A DNA stretch of 64,000 nucleotides from UBA10161 sp038891035 (GCA_038891035.1 JAWAEW010000002.1:24971-88970), one strand, 5' to 3'. Shown: positions 34,532 through 42,327, counted from the first letter of the stretch. The notes: generated by a model from the letters alone, not told the origin. Made by a program: numbers and translations.

Positions 34532-35521
34532 TTACCTGAAAAGTTTTGCTAAAGATACCAGCTTTATCAGCTTGCCAAAGGGCAGGCTGGAAAGCCTGGA
34601 TGAGGCTGATGAACAGAAAGCCAGCCATTTTTGGAGCTGGCGCTTGAGCGCGGCTTTCCGCAGCTTCTTTTGGCCATGGATTAGCTCAAGGGAAAGCAGA
34701 GGGGGCAGGTGCTTTTGCAGGATTTGCTTCAATCGCTCTTGATCCTCTTCTTTTGTTTTTTCAATCATCTTGATGGTTTGCTGTATTTGGTTTTCAGTAA
34801 CTTTAAGCTGCTGTAAAATTTCTTCCTTGTGCTTGAGCACTATTTGCTCTGGATCACTTTCTTTTTGCCCTTTAATTTCAAGCTGCTGAGCCTGCGTGAA
34901 AAGCAGCCTGGCAAGCTCTTCCCTCTTATTGGCTTCAGCAGTTGCCTCCTGAGCTGCGCAATACAAAATAAGTGGGGTAAGCGAGTTTTGCATGATCCCA
35001 TTTGCAATTGCTTGGTGGCTGTCTTGAGGCATGGTAATTTGCTGCTTCATTTTTTCTTTTTCAGTAAATGATTGGGAACGGGAGGTTTCTACTTGGGTTT
35101 CTTTCATATCCTCATTGTAAAAGCTCCAAATTATCGGGGAGATATCCACTTCCTTTTCTTGCGAAGCCTGTTTTTGTATATTTTCAAGCACTGCTTTGCT
35201 TTTTTCTTCTATGCTTTGTGCGTTTTGGACTTCGCTCAATTTCATTGCACCTCTTACGTAGCGAGCGGCATTTTCATATCCCCATGCAAATGATGCTGCA
35301 TAAATTGCATTTTGAGCACCTGGAGTTAAAGTGGTGATAAAATCAGCTATGCCGTGCTTGCGGAAAGATTTCTCGATAACAGAAAGTGAGCCTTCAAAGT
35401 CTTTTGAATCCGAAAAAATTGGCGCCTGCTCAAGAAAAGAAGATTGGAGAAATTGCCTCTGCATTGCAGTCTGCTCTTCGTTTTCTTTCTTTTTATGCGC
35501 TTGGAGCTGGAAAACGAACAT
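34532..35521 (-). CDS. Hypothetical coiled-coil protein
   Basis: 329 residues, very rich in Gln, Glu and Lys, no membrane helix or signal. Residues 205-275 form a long amphipathic coiled coil (EEILQQLKVTENQIQQTIK in part). The C-terminus is basic and Leu/Ser-rich. It ends 4 bases before the antiporter gene, so the two are probably one transcript. A later ATG (MQRQFLQ, about residue 20) is an alternative start. No known family recognised. Confidence 0.6.
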   Translation of the reverse strand: MFVFQLQAHKKKENEEQTAMQRQFLQSSFLEQAPIFSDSKDFEGSLSVIEKSFRKHGIADFITTLTPGAQNAIYAASFAWGYENAARYVRGAMKLSEVQNAQSIEEKSKAVLENIQKQASQEKEVDISPIIWSFYNEDMKETQVETSRSQSFTEKEKMKQQITMPQDSHQAIANGIMQNSLTPLILYCAAQEATAEANKREELARLLFTQAQQLEIKGQKESDPEQIVLKHKEEILQQLKVTENQIQQTIKMIEKTKEEDQERLKQILQKHLPPLLSLELIHGQKKLRKAALKRQLQKWLAFCSSASSRLSSLPFGKLIKLVSLAKLFR

Positions 35522-35661
35522 AGTAATCAGGTGAATTTCACCAAATGAAATAATAAAAGTTCCGCTTGGAAAATGTTGGTTATGAAAAGAGATATTTTTG
35601 AGTTTTTACTTATGAGGATGTCTGATGCTGTAACAATACTGCCGAATATTTTTTAAAAAAG

Positions 35662-35761
35662 TGCGGAGAGGAGGATTTGTTCTGCTATAATTGAACCCCC
35701 GCAGCCACTAGGGCACAGGGTCCTAAGCCCTGCGCATTTGACCAGGCTCTGCCATCTCCGC
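35662..35761 (-). tRNA. tRNA-Leu (anticodon TAG) with 14-base intron in the T loop
   Basis: 100 bases. Acceptor GCGGAGA/TCTCCGC, discriminator A, anticodon stem CAGGG/CCCTG around CTTAGGA, variable arm GCC/GGC, T stem GGGGG/CCTCC. The T loop is 21 bases instead of 7: removing 35677-35690 restores TTCAAAT. GTTC at the loop start pairs with GAAC inside the insert, leaving AAT and AAA bulges. So the intron lies at about position 58/59, a non-canonical site. Confidence 0.87.
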
Positions 35762-35822
35762 AAAAATAATCTGAAGGGAATACATTAAAAACAATGCATT
35801 CTAATCCTCTTTGGTGAGAAAG

Positions 35823-36980
35823 ATGAAGGATATCATTCTGCTGGTAGTCCTTTTCCTTGCTTTTGGCTGCGTGCAACAACAGACCCAGCTGCAAGTAAGC
35901 GAACAGCCACAGATAATGCCTGCTAACGAGACAAAAATCCAAAATCAGACAAAGGTAGAAGAGATATGCACAGGCAATATTGTGCAGAAGGACGGCTGTT
36001 ACCTTGAACTTGCCGCAAAAGAGAAAAATCCAGAGTGGTGCAAGCAAATATATTCTGTAGACAAGACCGATGTTTGCTATAGTATGTTTGCAAACGAGAG
36101 TATGCAGTACTGTGAAAAAGTACTTCAAAAAGAGCTCAGAGAAATTTGCCTGACAGAGAACGCCAAAAAACTAAAAGATGAAAAGATCTGCTTGAGGATA
36201 GAAGACGCCAAAAAGAGGGCCTCATGCCTTGAGCAGATTTTGCCTCATTGTATGCTGCTTAATGTGGAGGAAAGACCTCTCTGCTTTGCGCTTGAAAAGA
36301 AAGATTATATGGAATGTCAAGGAGATTTTGCCTGCCTTCTGGCATATGCAAGGAACACCTCTGACCAGGCCGCCTGCTATGCGATGAAGGAGGAGAGAGA
36401 AAGGTACTTCTGCCTTGCAGTCATCAAGCAAGACCCCTCTGTTTGCACACAGGCAAGCTTGGCGGCAATAAAGGATTGGTGCGTACAAAAATCAGCAGAG
36501 GAGCTTGACAGAATTGAAGCTTGCGACCTCATAACTGCGGGAACCATTTACATGGATGGCTGCTACTTTTATTTTGCTGCAAAAAAGAAGGACAGCACAA
36601 TATGCATGAAGGCTTCCCGTGAGGAAAAGAGGGATGAATGCCTGATAAATTATGCCATAAGCACAAGCGATAGCTCAGTGTGCAAAAATGTAATTGAATC
36701 TACTGCAAGGATATCATGCTATTACAAATCCGCAAAGGAAAATAGGATGCCATCGCTTTGCAACCCGCTTTCTACTGGCCAGCTGAAAAGGGAATGCTAT
36801 TCACTCAGCATATTTTCAGAGTATGGTCCACTGGCTTCTGATTGCTATTTTGTAGAAAACCAAGAATGGAAAGATAAGTGCTTTAGGGAAGCTGCAATAA
36901 AGAGTTCAAATGCGAGTCTGTGTGATATGATAAGCCCTGGCTCGGATAAAGATTATTGCGAGGACATATTAGGAGGCTAG
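35823..36980 (+). CDS. Lipoprotein with repeated cysteine-pair helical units
   Basis: 385 residues from the ATG at 35823 (GGTGAGAAAG upstream). Signal peptide with lipobox LAFGC (Cys at about 16). The mature part has over 30 Cys, spaced as units of about 35 residues such as DGCYLELAAKEKNPEWC, DGCYFYFAAKKKDSTIC and RISCYYKSAKENRMPSLC. Each unit looks like a TPR/Sel1-style helix pair pinned by disulfides. Extracellular, membrane-anchored; partner unknown. Confidence 0.75.
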   Translation: MKDIILLVVLFLAFGCVQQQTQLQVSEQPQIMPANETKIQNQTKVEEICTGNIVQKDGCYLELAAKEKNPEWCKQIYSVDKTDVCYSMFANESMQYCEKVLQKELREICLTENAKKLKDEKICLRIEDAKKRASCLEQILPHCMLLNVEERPLCFALEKKDYMECQGDFACLLAYARNTSDQAACYAMKEERERYFCLAVIKQDPSVCTQASLAAIKDWCVQKSAEELDRIEACDLITAGTIYMDGCYFYFAAKKKDSTICMKASREEKRDECLINYAISTSDSSVCKNVIESTARISCYYKSAKENRMPSLCNPLSTGQLKRECYSLSIFSEYGPLASDCYFVENQEWKDKCFREAAIKSSNASLCDMISPGSDKDYCEDILGG

Positions 36981-37705
36981 CTTTTCTTTTTTGCTTTTTT
37001 TGGCTTTTTTTGTTCTTCTTCAGCTTGAGCCATGGTTTGCTGCTGCACTTCAGTTTGCGCTTCCGGCTGGTTGGGAGCTTCTTGCGGCTCTTGTAGGGAA
37101 GATTCTTTTTGCTTTTCTGACTCAAATGCAGAAAGCGGAGTGGTAAATTCATCATAAGAGCCGATCTTGTTTTTTGCCATCAAGTACTCCCGAGCCAAAA
37201 GATAGAAGATAAGGGCTAGCGAACGCCGCCCCTTATTGTTGCATGGAACGACCCAGTCGATAAACATAGTCACATTGTCAGTATCGCAAAGACCGATTAT
37301 GGGGATGCCGACTTTGCCTGCCTCGATTACTGCTTGTTTTTCACCTTTCGGGTCGCACACTAAAAGCAATTTCGGCTCAACAAAGTCCTCTCTTGCAACA
37401 TTGGTGAACAGACCAGGTATAAACCTACCTTGAAACACCTTTATTCCCGTAAGGGCAGAGAATACAGAGGCGGCATTACCAGAGTAAGTTCTTGAGGCAA
37501 CGACTAGTATCTCTTCGGGCTCATATCTACCAAGCATTTTGGCTGCAAGTCGCAACCTTTCGTCAATTTTGCGCAAATCAAGCACATAAAGGCCGTCGTT
37601 TCTCATTTTGTATATGAATTGCCTCATATCTACAGTCTTAAGTTTGGTTCCGATATGTATTCCAGCCTCAAGATAGGCTTCTTGCTTTATCAGCAAACTA
37701 TCCAT
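36977..37705 (-). CDS. rps2: Ribosomal protein uS2
   Basis: 242 residues. LEAGIHIGTKLKTVDMRQFI, RTYSGNAASVFSALTG and DTDNVTMFIDWVVPCNNKG are uS2 landmarks. The last 50 residues are a Gln/Glu/Lys-rich tail longer than usual. AAGGTGAAAAT precedes the ATG. It ends the ribosomal super-operon, and its end overlaps the stop of the opposing lipoprotein gene by 4 bases. Confidence 0.97.
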   Translation of the reverse strand: MDSLLIKQEAYLEAGIHIGTKLKTVDMRQFIYKMRNDGLYVLDLRKIDERLRLAAKMLGRYEPEEILVVASRTYSGNAASVFSALTGIKVFQGRFIPGLFTNVAREDFVEPKLLLVCDPKGEKQAVIEAGKVGIPIIGLCDTDNVTMFIDWVVPCNNKGRRSLALIFYLLAREYLMAKNKIGSYDEFTTPLSAFESEKQKESSLQEPQEAPNQPEAQTEVQQQTMAQAEEEQKKPKKAKKKS

Positions 37706-37774
37706 ATTTTCACCTTTTTGCGGATGGCTGCAGGCACTTTCACACCACTCTCAGCACAACCGCTTGCGCATAAA

Positions 37775-37879
37775 TGGGGCCATCGAGATTTGAATTTTCG
37801 GAATCCGGCAAAATGCCAAGACCCACTCGAATCACCAGCACCCCAAGCTGGCAGGATAGCCAGGTTACCCCATGGCCCC
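37775..37879 (-). tRNA. tRNA-Pro (anticodon GGG) with 31-base intron at 53/54
   Basis: 105 bases. Acceptor GGGGCCA/TGGCCCC, discriminator A, anticodon stem CCAGC/GCTGG around TTGGGGT. The T stem TCGAG and T loop TTCAAAT are separated by 31 bases (37795-37825); removing them gives TCGAG TTCAAAT CTCGA. TTCG (5') pairs with CGAA at the intron end, leaving AGT and AAT bulges with the cut after the second base, a bulge-helix-bulge at the T stem-loop border. The intron has an inner GGCA/TGCC hairpin. Confidence 0.86.
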
Positions 37880-37925
37880 TTATTTGTCGAAAGGCAATTA
37901 AAAATCTTCCACCTTCCAAAGTGCG

Positions 37926-37953
37926 CCGGCAAAAGCTTCCAAAGCCTTGCCGG
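37926..37953 (-). ncRNA. Hairpin between the Zn protein gene and tRNA-Pro
   Basis: On the minus strand CCGGCAA-G-GCTT pairs with AAGC-TT-TTGCCGG around a TGG loop: 11 pairs with a small internal loop. It lies in a 150-base non-coding leader just before tRNA-Pro, with a TATA-like TTTTATATAT at 37983-37992. It may be a processing signal or a small guide RNA; no box motif is certain. Confidence 0.35.
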
Positions 37954-38030
37954 GCTTCAAGCAACCAACGTATGCAAAAAGATATATAAAAGATGAAGAT
38001 GGGGATAATGCAGAAAAAACTGGAATTAGC

Positions 38031-38246
38031 TTATCTTTTGCTTTTAACTGATTTGATTGTCATGAGGCGTTTTCTGCCACAGTTTTTGCATTCGATTTGG
38101 ATGATCTTTGTGATTTTTAGTTCTGGAGAAAGGCATTTATGGCAATAGGCATGTTCCAGTTCTTCTTCGAGGTTTGTTTTCGTCAGCTTTTCGGCGCCGT
38201 ATGGCTTGTCATCGCAATCAATCAGGTGGGCCTGGGTTGCTTTCAT
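38031..38246 (-). CDS. Small zinc-ribbon-like protein
   Basis: 71 residues with a C-terminal pair of Cys knuckles, CHKC and CKNC, 18 residues apart, and a basic tail (RKRLMTIKSVKSKR). The N-terminus is acidic/helical. It sits where archaeal operons often place rpoK or other small transcription proteins, after rpoN, but it does not look like RpoK or RpoP. A nucleic-acid-binding role is inference. Confidence 0.65.
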   Translation of the reverse strand: MKATQAHLIDCDDKPYGAEKLTKTNLEEELEHAYCHKCLSPELKITKIIQIECKNCGRKRLMTIKSVKSKR

Positions 38247-38288
38247 GCTAGAAACAGGCCAGCAAAATTTTTACAACTTTTGCAGGTC

Positions 38289-38486
38289 TCAGTAGCGCTT
38301 GTAGCGTGCAATCTTTTCCATTGCGTCAACGTGCGAAAGGAACATCCTGCGACAACAGTAGCGCTCAATGCCAAGCCAATCCAAAGTTTTTGCAGGATCC
38401 TCCCCGTTTTTTACCTTTTCAGAGTATTTCTCATAAAGATGACCGATCACTGCGCCACAGCTGAAGCATCTGACTGGGAAATACAT
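38289..38486 (-). CDS. rpoN: RNA polymerase subunit N (Rpb10 homologue)
   Basis: 65 residues. Zinc site CFSCG near the N-terminus and YCCRRMF near residue 44, the invariant Rpb10 pattern; full length. Assembly subunit with RpoD. It follows uS9 as in other archaea. Confidence 0.96.
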   Translation of the reverse strand: MYFPVRCFSCGAVIGHLYEKYSEKVKNGEDPAKTLDWLGIERYCCRRMFLSHVDAMEKIARYKRY

Positions 38487-38496
38487 CTAATACACC

Positions 38497-38934
38497 TCAC
38501 CTGTATGACTTTTGGAATCGTGCGCGAGCCTTTGGGCCTTTGTACTTTTTAGGCTCAATTCTCCTTGAATCCTCTGCAAGCAAAAACCGATCGTATTCAA
38601 GCATTTTTGCCTTAAGCTCGGCGTCTCCTGAAAAACCACAAAGCGCACGTGCAATTGCAACGCGGCAAGCCTGCGCTTGCCCCATCTGGCCCCCTCCAAA
38701 CACATTCACTGAAATATCTACTTTTGAAGCAAGTTGTGGGGCAAACCTGAGAGGCTCTGAAATGATTGCCTGCACATATTTGTTGTCAATTGCATTCAGG
38801 TTTATGCTATTGATCCTAACAACCCCTCTCCCTGGCTTGATAGATGCCCTTGCAATGCTTTCTTTTCTTTTACCTCTGTAAACTTGAGGCTTTTCTTCTT
38901 TTTTTGCTTTCTTTTTCTTTTTTGCAACTGCCAT
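38497..38934 (-). CDS. rps9: Ribosomal protein uS9
   Basis: 145 residues with an Ala/Lys-rich N-terminal extension of about 20. RGKRKESIARASIKPGRG, VFGGGQMGQAQACRVAIARAL in part and the C-terminal KARARFQKSYR (the tail that touches P-site tRNA) identify it. Confidence 0.97.
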   Translation of the reverse strand: MAVAKKKKKAKKEEKPQVYRGKRKESIARASIKPGRGVVRINSINLNAIDNKYVQAIISEPLRFAPQLASKVDISVNVFGGGQMGQAQACRVAIARALCGFSGDAELKAKMLEYDRFLLAEDSRRIEPKKYKGPKARARFQKSYR

Positions 38935-38946
38935 AAAGAACCACCA

Positions 38947-39378
38947 TTAAAGATTTCTTCTTCCTTGATAACCAAGATGCCTGCACAAAGTCTCAAGAGT
39001 GAAAGTCCCTTGTTTGTCTGGCGAAATTGTCTGAGGAATCTTTTGGGCAGAGCCCTTCAGATTTTCTGGTGTTGAAGAGACTACTTTGAGTCTTTTGTAG
39101 GCTTCTCTTCCTCTTTTTGAATCCCAAGGAAGCATACCTCGGATTATGCGTCGCAGAAGAAGGTGTGGAACCCGTGGCCAGACAGGTGAATGTTCTGGTT
39201 TTCGCTTGTCCTTTTGGCTTCTGCGCGAGAGATATTTTTCCTTTGCTACAAGAAGGGAGCCTTTCATCAACGCTTTCTCTGCATTCACAATAGTAACCTC
39301 TTTGCCTGCAAGCAACATTTTGCTTACTGCTGCGCCAAGCCGCCCCACGATTGCATCCTGCGCATCAACAACAACCAT
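38947..39378 (-). CDS. rpl13: Ribosomal protein uL13
   Basis: 143 residues. DAQDAIVGRLGAAVSKMLLAG at the start, then HSPVWPRVPHLLLRRIIRGMLP, the core uL13 segment. It lies 12 bases before uS9 in the usual archaeal order eL18-uL13-uS9. Confidence 0.96.
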   Translation of the reverse strand: MVVVDAQDAIVGRLGAAVSKMLLAGKEVTIVNAEKALMKGSLLVAKEKYLSRRSQKDKRKPEHSPVWPRVPHLLLRRIIRGMLPWDSKRGREAYKRLKVVSSTPENLKGSAQKIPQTISPDKQGTFTLETLCRHLGYQGRRNL

Positions 39379-39387
39379 CTTTTCACC

Positions 39388-39741
39388 CTATTTGATTATT
39401 ACGTGGTCCTTTCCAGAAGGACTCTGTTTTGCAGCTTGAGCAATTGAAAGAATTTTCCCTCCTGCCTCCTCGATTGCCTTTTTTGCAGAGGCTGAAAATG
39501 AAGCTGCTGCAATCGCAATTTTTTTGGTTAGCCTTCCTGTTCCCAAAACCTTGTCAGGTACAACTACCACTGAACCTTCTTTTGCATATTCAGAAATTTT
39601 GCTTAAATTGACTCCTTTTTTTGAGCGTGAAGGAGAAGAAAGCAGATTGAGCACCCTCTTCCAGAACTTGGCTTTGCGCGCCTCGGCAGGCATCTCAGCA
39701 ACAATCTTCAAGTTTTTCTCTGAAAATTTTGGTCTTCTCAT
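39388..39741 (-). CDS. rpl18e: Ribosomal protein eL18
   Basis: 117 residues from ATG 39741 (GGTGTTGGCT upstream). An upstream-extended frame would read through the tRNA-Leu gene and is false. FWKRVLNLLSSPSRSKKGVN and VVVPDKVLGTGRLTKKIAIAA are eL18 signatures. Confidence 0.95.
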   Translation of the reverse strand: MRRPKFSEKNLKIVAEMPAEARKAKFWKRVLNLLSSPSRSKKGVNLSKISEYAKEGSVVVVPDKVLGTGRLTKKIAIAAASFSASAKKAIEEAGGKILSIAQAAKQSPSGKDHVIIK

Positions 39742-39757
39742 AGCCAACACCACAGAA

Positions 39758-39843
39758 TGTGGGGGAAGGGATTTGAACCCTCGCAGCCCTAAAGGCACCA
39801 GCCCCTCAAGCTGGCGCATTTGACCAGGCTCTGCCACCCCCAC
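39758..39843 (-). tRNA. tRNA-Leu (anticodon GAG)
   Basis: 86 bases, no intron. Acceptor GTGGGGG/CCCCCAC, discriminator A, anticodon stem CCAGC/GCTGG around TTGAGGG, variable arm GCC/GGC, T arm GAGGG TTCAAAT CCCTT. It sits between rpoD and eL18, the classic archaeal position, and is processed from the operon transcript or its own promoter. Confidence 0.93.
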
Positions 39844-39846
39844 ATA

Positions 39847-40434
39847 TTACTTTTCTTTTACAGACTTCACCTCTTCAAGCTTCTTTTCCAACTCATCACA
39901 TTTTTGGATGATTAAATCTGCAGTCCTTGCAAGTAATTCTCTTGGTTCCAGCTGAAAGAATGATTCCACTTTAAAGCGAAATTTATCTGGAGCAAGAATC
40001 TCGTATGAAAGCAGGCCAGGCTGGAATTTTGCATGCTTCTTGCCGCAGCCCATCCTGGCTTTTGCTTCTAACCTTATGCTTTGGCCGTCAAGCAGCTTCA
40101 CAAGCGGGATGTCGCCAATTGCAACCTTCACTTTTGAATCTGTGCTTTTCAGTTCCTTAGAATACACTGTTGTAGGTCCAGATGCTTCAAGCGTAAAACC
40201 TATTTCATCATTTTCTTTGCCTGAATCAGAAAGAATCGGAATCTGCCCTATGCGGTGTGCAATATACTCGTCAAACAGCGCAGAGCTATTTTCGTAGAAA
40301 GTAACTGTGTCTATTGCAAAGACTTTCACTTGGCTTATTCCAAAGCGCCTGATTAGGTTGGCAAAATGCACCGAACTTCCTGAAAGAATAAAGTTGATTC
40401 TGTTATCTTTTTCTAATTCTATTTCGATCATCAT
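39847..40434 (-). CDS. rpoD: RNA polymerase subunit D (Rpb3/alpha-like)
   Basis: 195 residues, about 70 shorter than forms carrying an Fe-S domain, so this one lacks that insert. HFANLIRRFGISQVKVFAIDTV and DEYIAHRIGQIPILS match the RpoD dimerisation core. Starts at one of two adjacent ATGs; 11 bases after uS11. Confidence 0.93.
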   Translation of the reverse strand: MMIEIELEKDNRINFILSGSSVHFANLIRRFGISQVKVFAIDTVTFYENSSALFDEYIAHRIGQIPILSDSGKENDEIGFTLEASGPTTVYSKELKSTDSKVKVAIGDIPLVKLLDGQSIRLEAKARMGCGKKHAKFQPGLLSYEILAPDKFRFKVESFFQLEPRELLARTADLIIQKCDELEKKLEEVKSVKEK

Positions 40435-40445
40435 ACGACCACCGA

Positions 40446-40967
40446 TTATACGCGCCTTCCTCTTCTGCCACCGGGCCTTTTTGTGGTGTCTGTTGGTATA
40501 GGTGTAACATCTTCGATTTTTCCAATTTTAAGGCCCATCCTTGCAAGCGAACGCACCACTGCCTGGGCTCCTGCACCAGGGGTCTTGGATTTGTGCCCGC
40601 CTGGCGCTCGGATTCTGATGTGCAAGCCTGTAATGCCGCGATTTTTGATCTCATTTGCAACTTTTGCTGCTGCCTGCATTGCTGCATATGGTTTGCCTTC
40701 TTCCCTATCGGCCTTAACCATCATCCCGCCTGAAGCCTTGGCGATGGTCTCGGCACCGGACAAGTCAGTAACTGTAATGATGGTGTCATTCTTGGAGGAA
40801 TAAACATGGCAGATTGCCCACCTTTGCTGGCGATGTGATTGTTGCTGTTGCGGTGGTTGTTGTTGCTGTGCTGCCGCTTCTTTTTGCTGCCCGGATGCAG
40901 ATGATTGACTTTCTTCAGCCGGCGATCTATTTTCTGTCTTTTTCCTTTCCTGCTCTTCATTTGCCAC
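40446..40967 (-). CDS. rps11: Ribosomal protein uS11 with a Gln-rich N-terminal extension
   Basis: 173 residues from the GTG at 40967, chosen because GGTGATTCAT lies just before it; an ATG four codons upstream overlaps the uS4 stop as TAATG. The core from about residue 50 is normal (WAICHVYSSKNDTIITVTD, APGGHKSKTPGAGAQ, KRPGGRRGRRV). The first 48 residues are a low-complexity Gln/Ser/Ala/Glu tail, which I do not know from other uS11 proteins. Confidence 0.94.
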   Translation of the reverse strand: MANEEQERKKTENRSPAEESQSSASGQQKEAAAQQQQPPQQQQSHRQQRWAICHVYSSKNDTIITVTDLSGAETIAKASGGMMVKADREEGKPYAAMQAAAKVANEIKNRGITGLHIRIRAPGGHKSKTPGAGAQAVVRSLARMGLKIGKIEDVTPIPTDTTKRPGGRRGRRV

Positions 40968-40978
40968 ATGAATCACCA

Positions 40979-41497
40979 TTATGCAGCCTCAGCTTTTGGC
41001 TGCTTGTTTTCTGGGACAGAAAGGTCAATAGGCTTGTAGTAGCCTATTTGCTTTTCTTCAGCAGAAGAAACCATATAGGACGGCACAGTTACTTTCTTTC
41101 CATTAATTGCAATAAAGCCATGTGTAATCAGTTGGCGAGCCTGTTTTATAGTGCGAGCCAAGCCCTTCTTGAAAACAATTGTTTGGAGCCGTCGGTCAAG
41201 GAAGTTTTCAACTGAAAGCGAAAGGATATCATCCAGCTTCGCATTTTCTGAAACTATTCCAAGCTTTGCCAACTTCTTTATCAGCGAGGATGCTTTTTTC
41301 TCGCCTTCCTCACCTAAAGACAGATACTTCATAGCATTCCTTCTTGCCCTTTTGAGAAGGTGAAGGGTTACCCAAACTTCGCGGCTATTTTTCAATCCGT
41401 AGATACGCTTTAGCCTGCTTTCAGTGCGTATCCTTTGGGCGTCCCAAATTTTCTTTGGGCTTTCGTACTTATTTTTGAACTTGCGAGGGTCTCCCAT
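40979..41497 (-). CDS. rps4: Ribosomal protein uS4
   Basis: 172 residues from ATG 41497 (GTGATAGT upstream). GDPRKFKNKYESPKKIWDAQR is the archaeal N-terminus; an S4 RNA-binding domain follows (LDRRLQTIVFKKGLARTIKQA in part, RQLITHGFIAINGKKVTVPS). Overlap with uS11 couples translation. Confidence 0.96.
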   Translation of the reverse strand: MGDPRKFKNKYESPKKIWDAQRIRTESRLKRIYGLKNSREVWVTLHLLKRARRNAMKYLSLGEEGEKKASSLIKKLAKLGIVSENAKLDDILSLSVENFLDRRLQTIVFKKGLARTIKQARQLITHGFIAINGKKVTVPSYMVSSAEEKQIGYYKPIDLSVPENKQPKAEAA

Positions 41498-41501
41498 ACT
41501 A

Positions 41502-42173
41502 TCACTTCTTTGCTGCTTCTTGTTTCTTTGCAGGCGAAGGCTTGGCTGCGCTCTTCTCTTGGGCAGCCGCACCTGTTTGAGCTGCCGCTGCGCTGCCTGC
41601 TTTTGCAAGAGTTGATTTGCGAATCACTCCAACAGTCATGCCAGTCCTTCCCGTGCTGCGGGTGTGCTGGCCTCTGACTTTTTGACCATATGTATGCCTG
41701 AAACCTCTCCAAGTATATGCTTCCTTTTCATGGTCTATATCCTGCTTGACTGCATAAACCAGGTCAGCTCCAACTACGTGCATATCTTTCCCAGTCATAA
41801 TGTCTTTTCTTCTATTAAGCATCCAAGAGGGGATTCCGTATTCGAGTGGATTGTGAATGATATGCTCAAGCTTAGATACTTGCTCTTCTGAAAGCTCACC
41901 TACTAATGTATTTTCGTTTATGCCCAAAACTCCATAAGCCTTGGAAGATATAACTTGACTTAGGTTTATTCCGATGCCTTTGATGGATGTAAGAGCACGC
42001 CATAGTGGAAGATTCCCTTTTACATCTTTTCCTGCGATCCGGACCACGCCTTTTATTTCTTTTCCGGAAGGAGAAACCATCGGCTTTTGCTGCGGCTTTC
42101 CTGGCTGAGGCTGGCCTCTTCGAGTATCAGCTTGGCCCTCTGGCCGCTCTCTTTTTCCTTGCTTATCTTTCAT
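41502..42173 (-). CDS. rps13: Ribosomal protein uS13 with both ends extended
   Basis: 223 residues, some 70 longer than usual. The core (about 38-190: VRIAGKDVKGNLPLWRALT, IKGIGINLSQVI, RGFRHTYGQKVRGQHTRSTG) is typical. Added are a Gln/Pro/Arg-rich N-terminal 35 residues and an Ala/Lys/Pro-rich C-terminal 35. GGTGAAGAAAT precedes the ATG. Confidence 0.95.
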   Translation of the reverse strand: MKDKQGKRERPEGQADTRRGQPQPGKPQQKPMVSPSGKEIKGVVRIAGKDVKGNLPLWRALTSIKGIGINLSQVISSKAYGVLGINENTLVGELSEEQVSKLEHIIHNPLEYGIPSWMLNRRKDIMTGKDMHVVGADLVYAVKQDIDHEKEAYTWRGFRHTYGQKVRGQHTRSTGRTGMTVGVIRKSTLAKAGSAAAAQTGAAAQEKSAAKPSPAKKQEAAKK

Positions 42174-42191
42174 ATTTCTTCACCTTTAAAG

Positions 42192-42318
42192 CGCCGGGAA
42201 TGGGATTTTTTGGCGGCGCTGCTTGGATTCAAAAAACTCCAAGCACAGCCTGAACCCATACGGCCTTTCGACCACACGCTCTCCAGGCGTGCGCACTACC
42301 AGGTTATGCGATCCCGGC
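42192..42318 (-). tRNA. tRNA-Ser (anticodon GGA) with about 43-base insertion in the T loop
   Basis: 127 bases. Acceptor GCCGGGA/TCCCGGC, discriminator G, anticodon stem CACGC/GCGTG around CTGGAGA, variable arm GGTC/GGCC, T stem ATGGG/CCCAT. The T loop is 50 bases; removing about 42208-42250 restores TTCAAAT, but a run of six A makes the exact junction ambiguous. The insert folds (CTTGGA/TCCAAG, outer GGC/GCC). No clean 4-bp bulge-helix-bulge was found, so splicing may use a relaxed motif. Confidence 0.75.
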
Positions 42319-42327
42319 AATTTCAAA

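Noticed and set aside
35605..35640. Possible C/D box small RNA (TGATG and CTGA near each other)
   Set aside because: The boxes overlap and there is no second pair or terminal stem; too weak to call.
39742..39843. Extended eL18 reading frame
   Set aside because: It is the tRNA-Leu(GAG) gene read as protein; the real start is at 39741.
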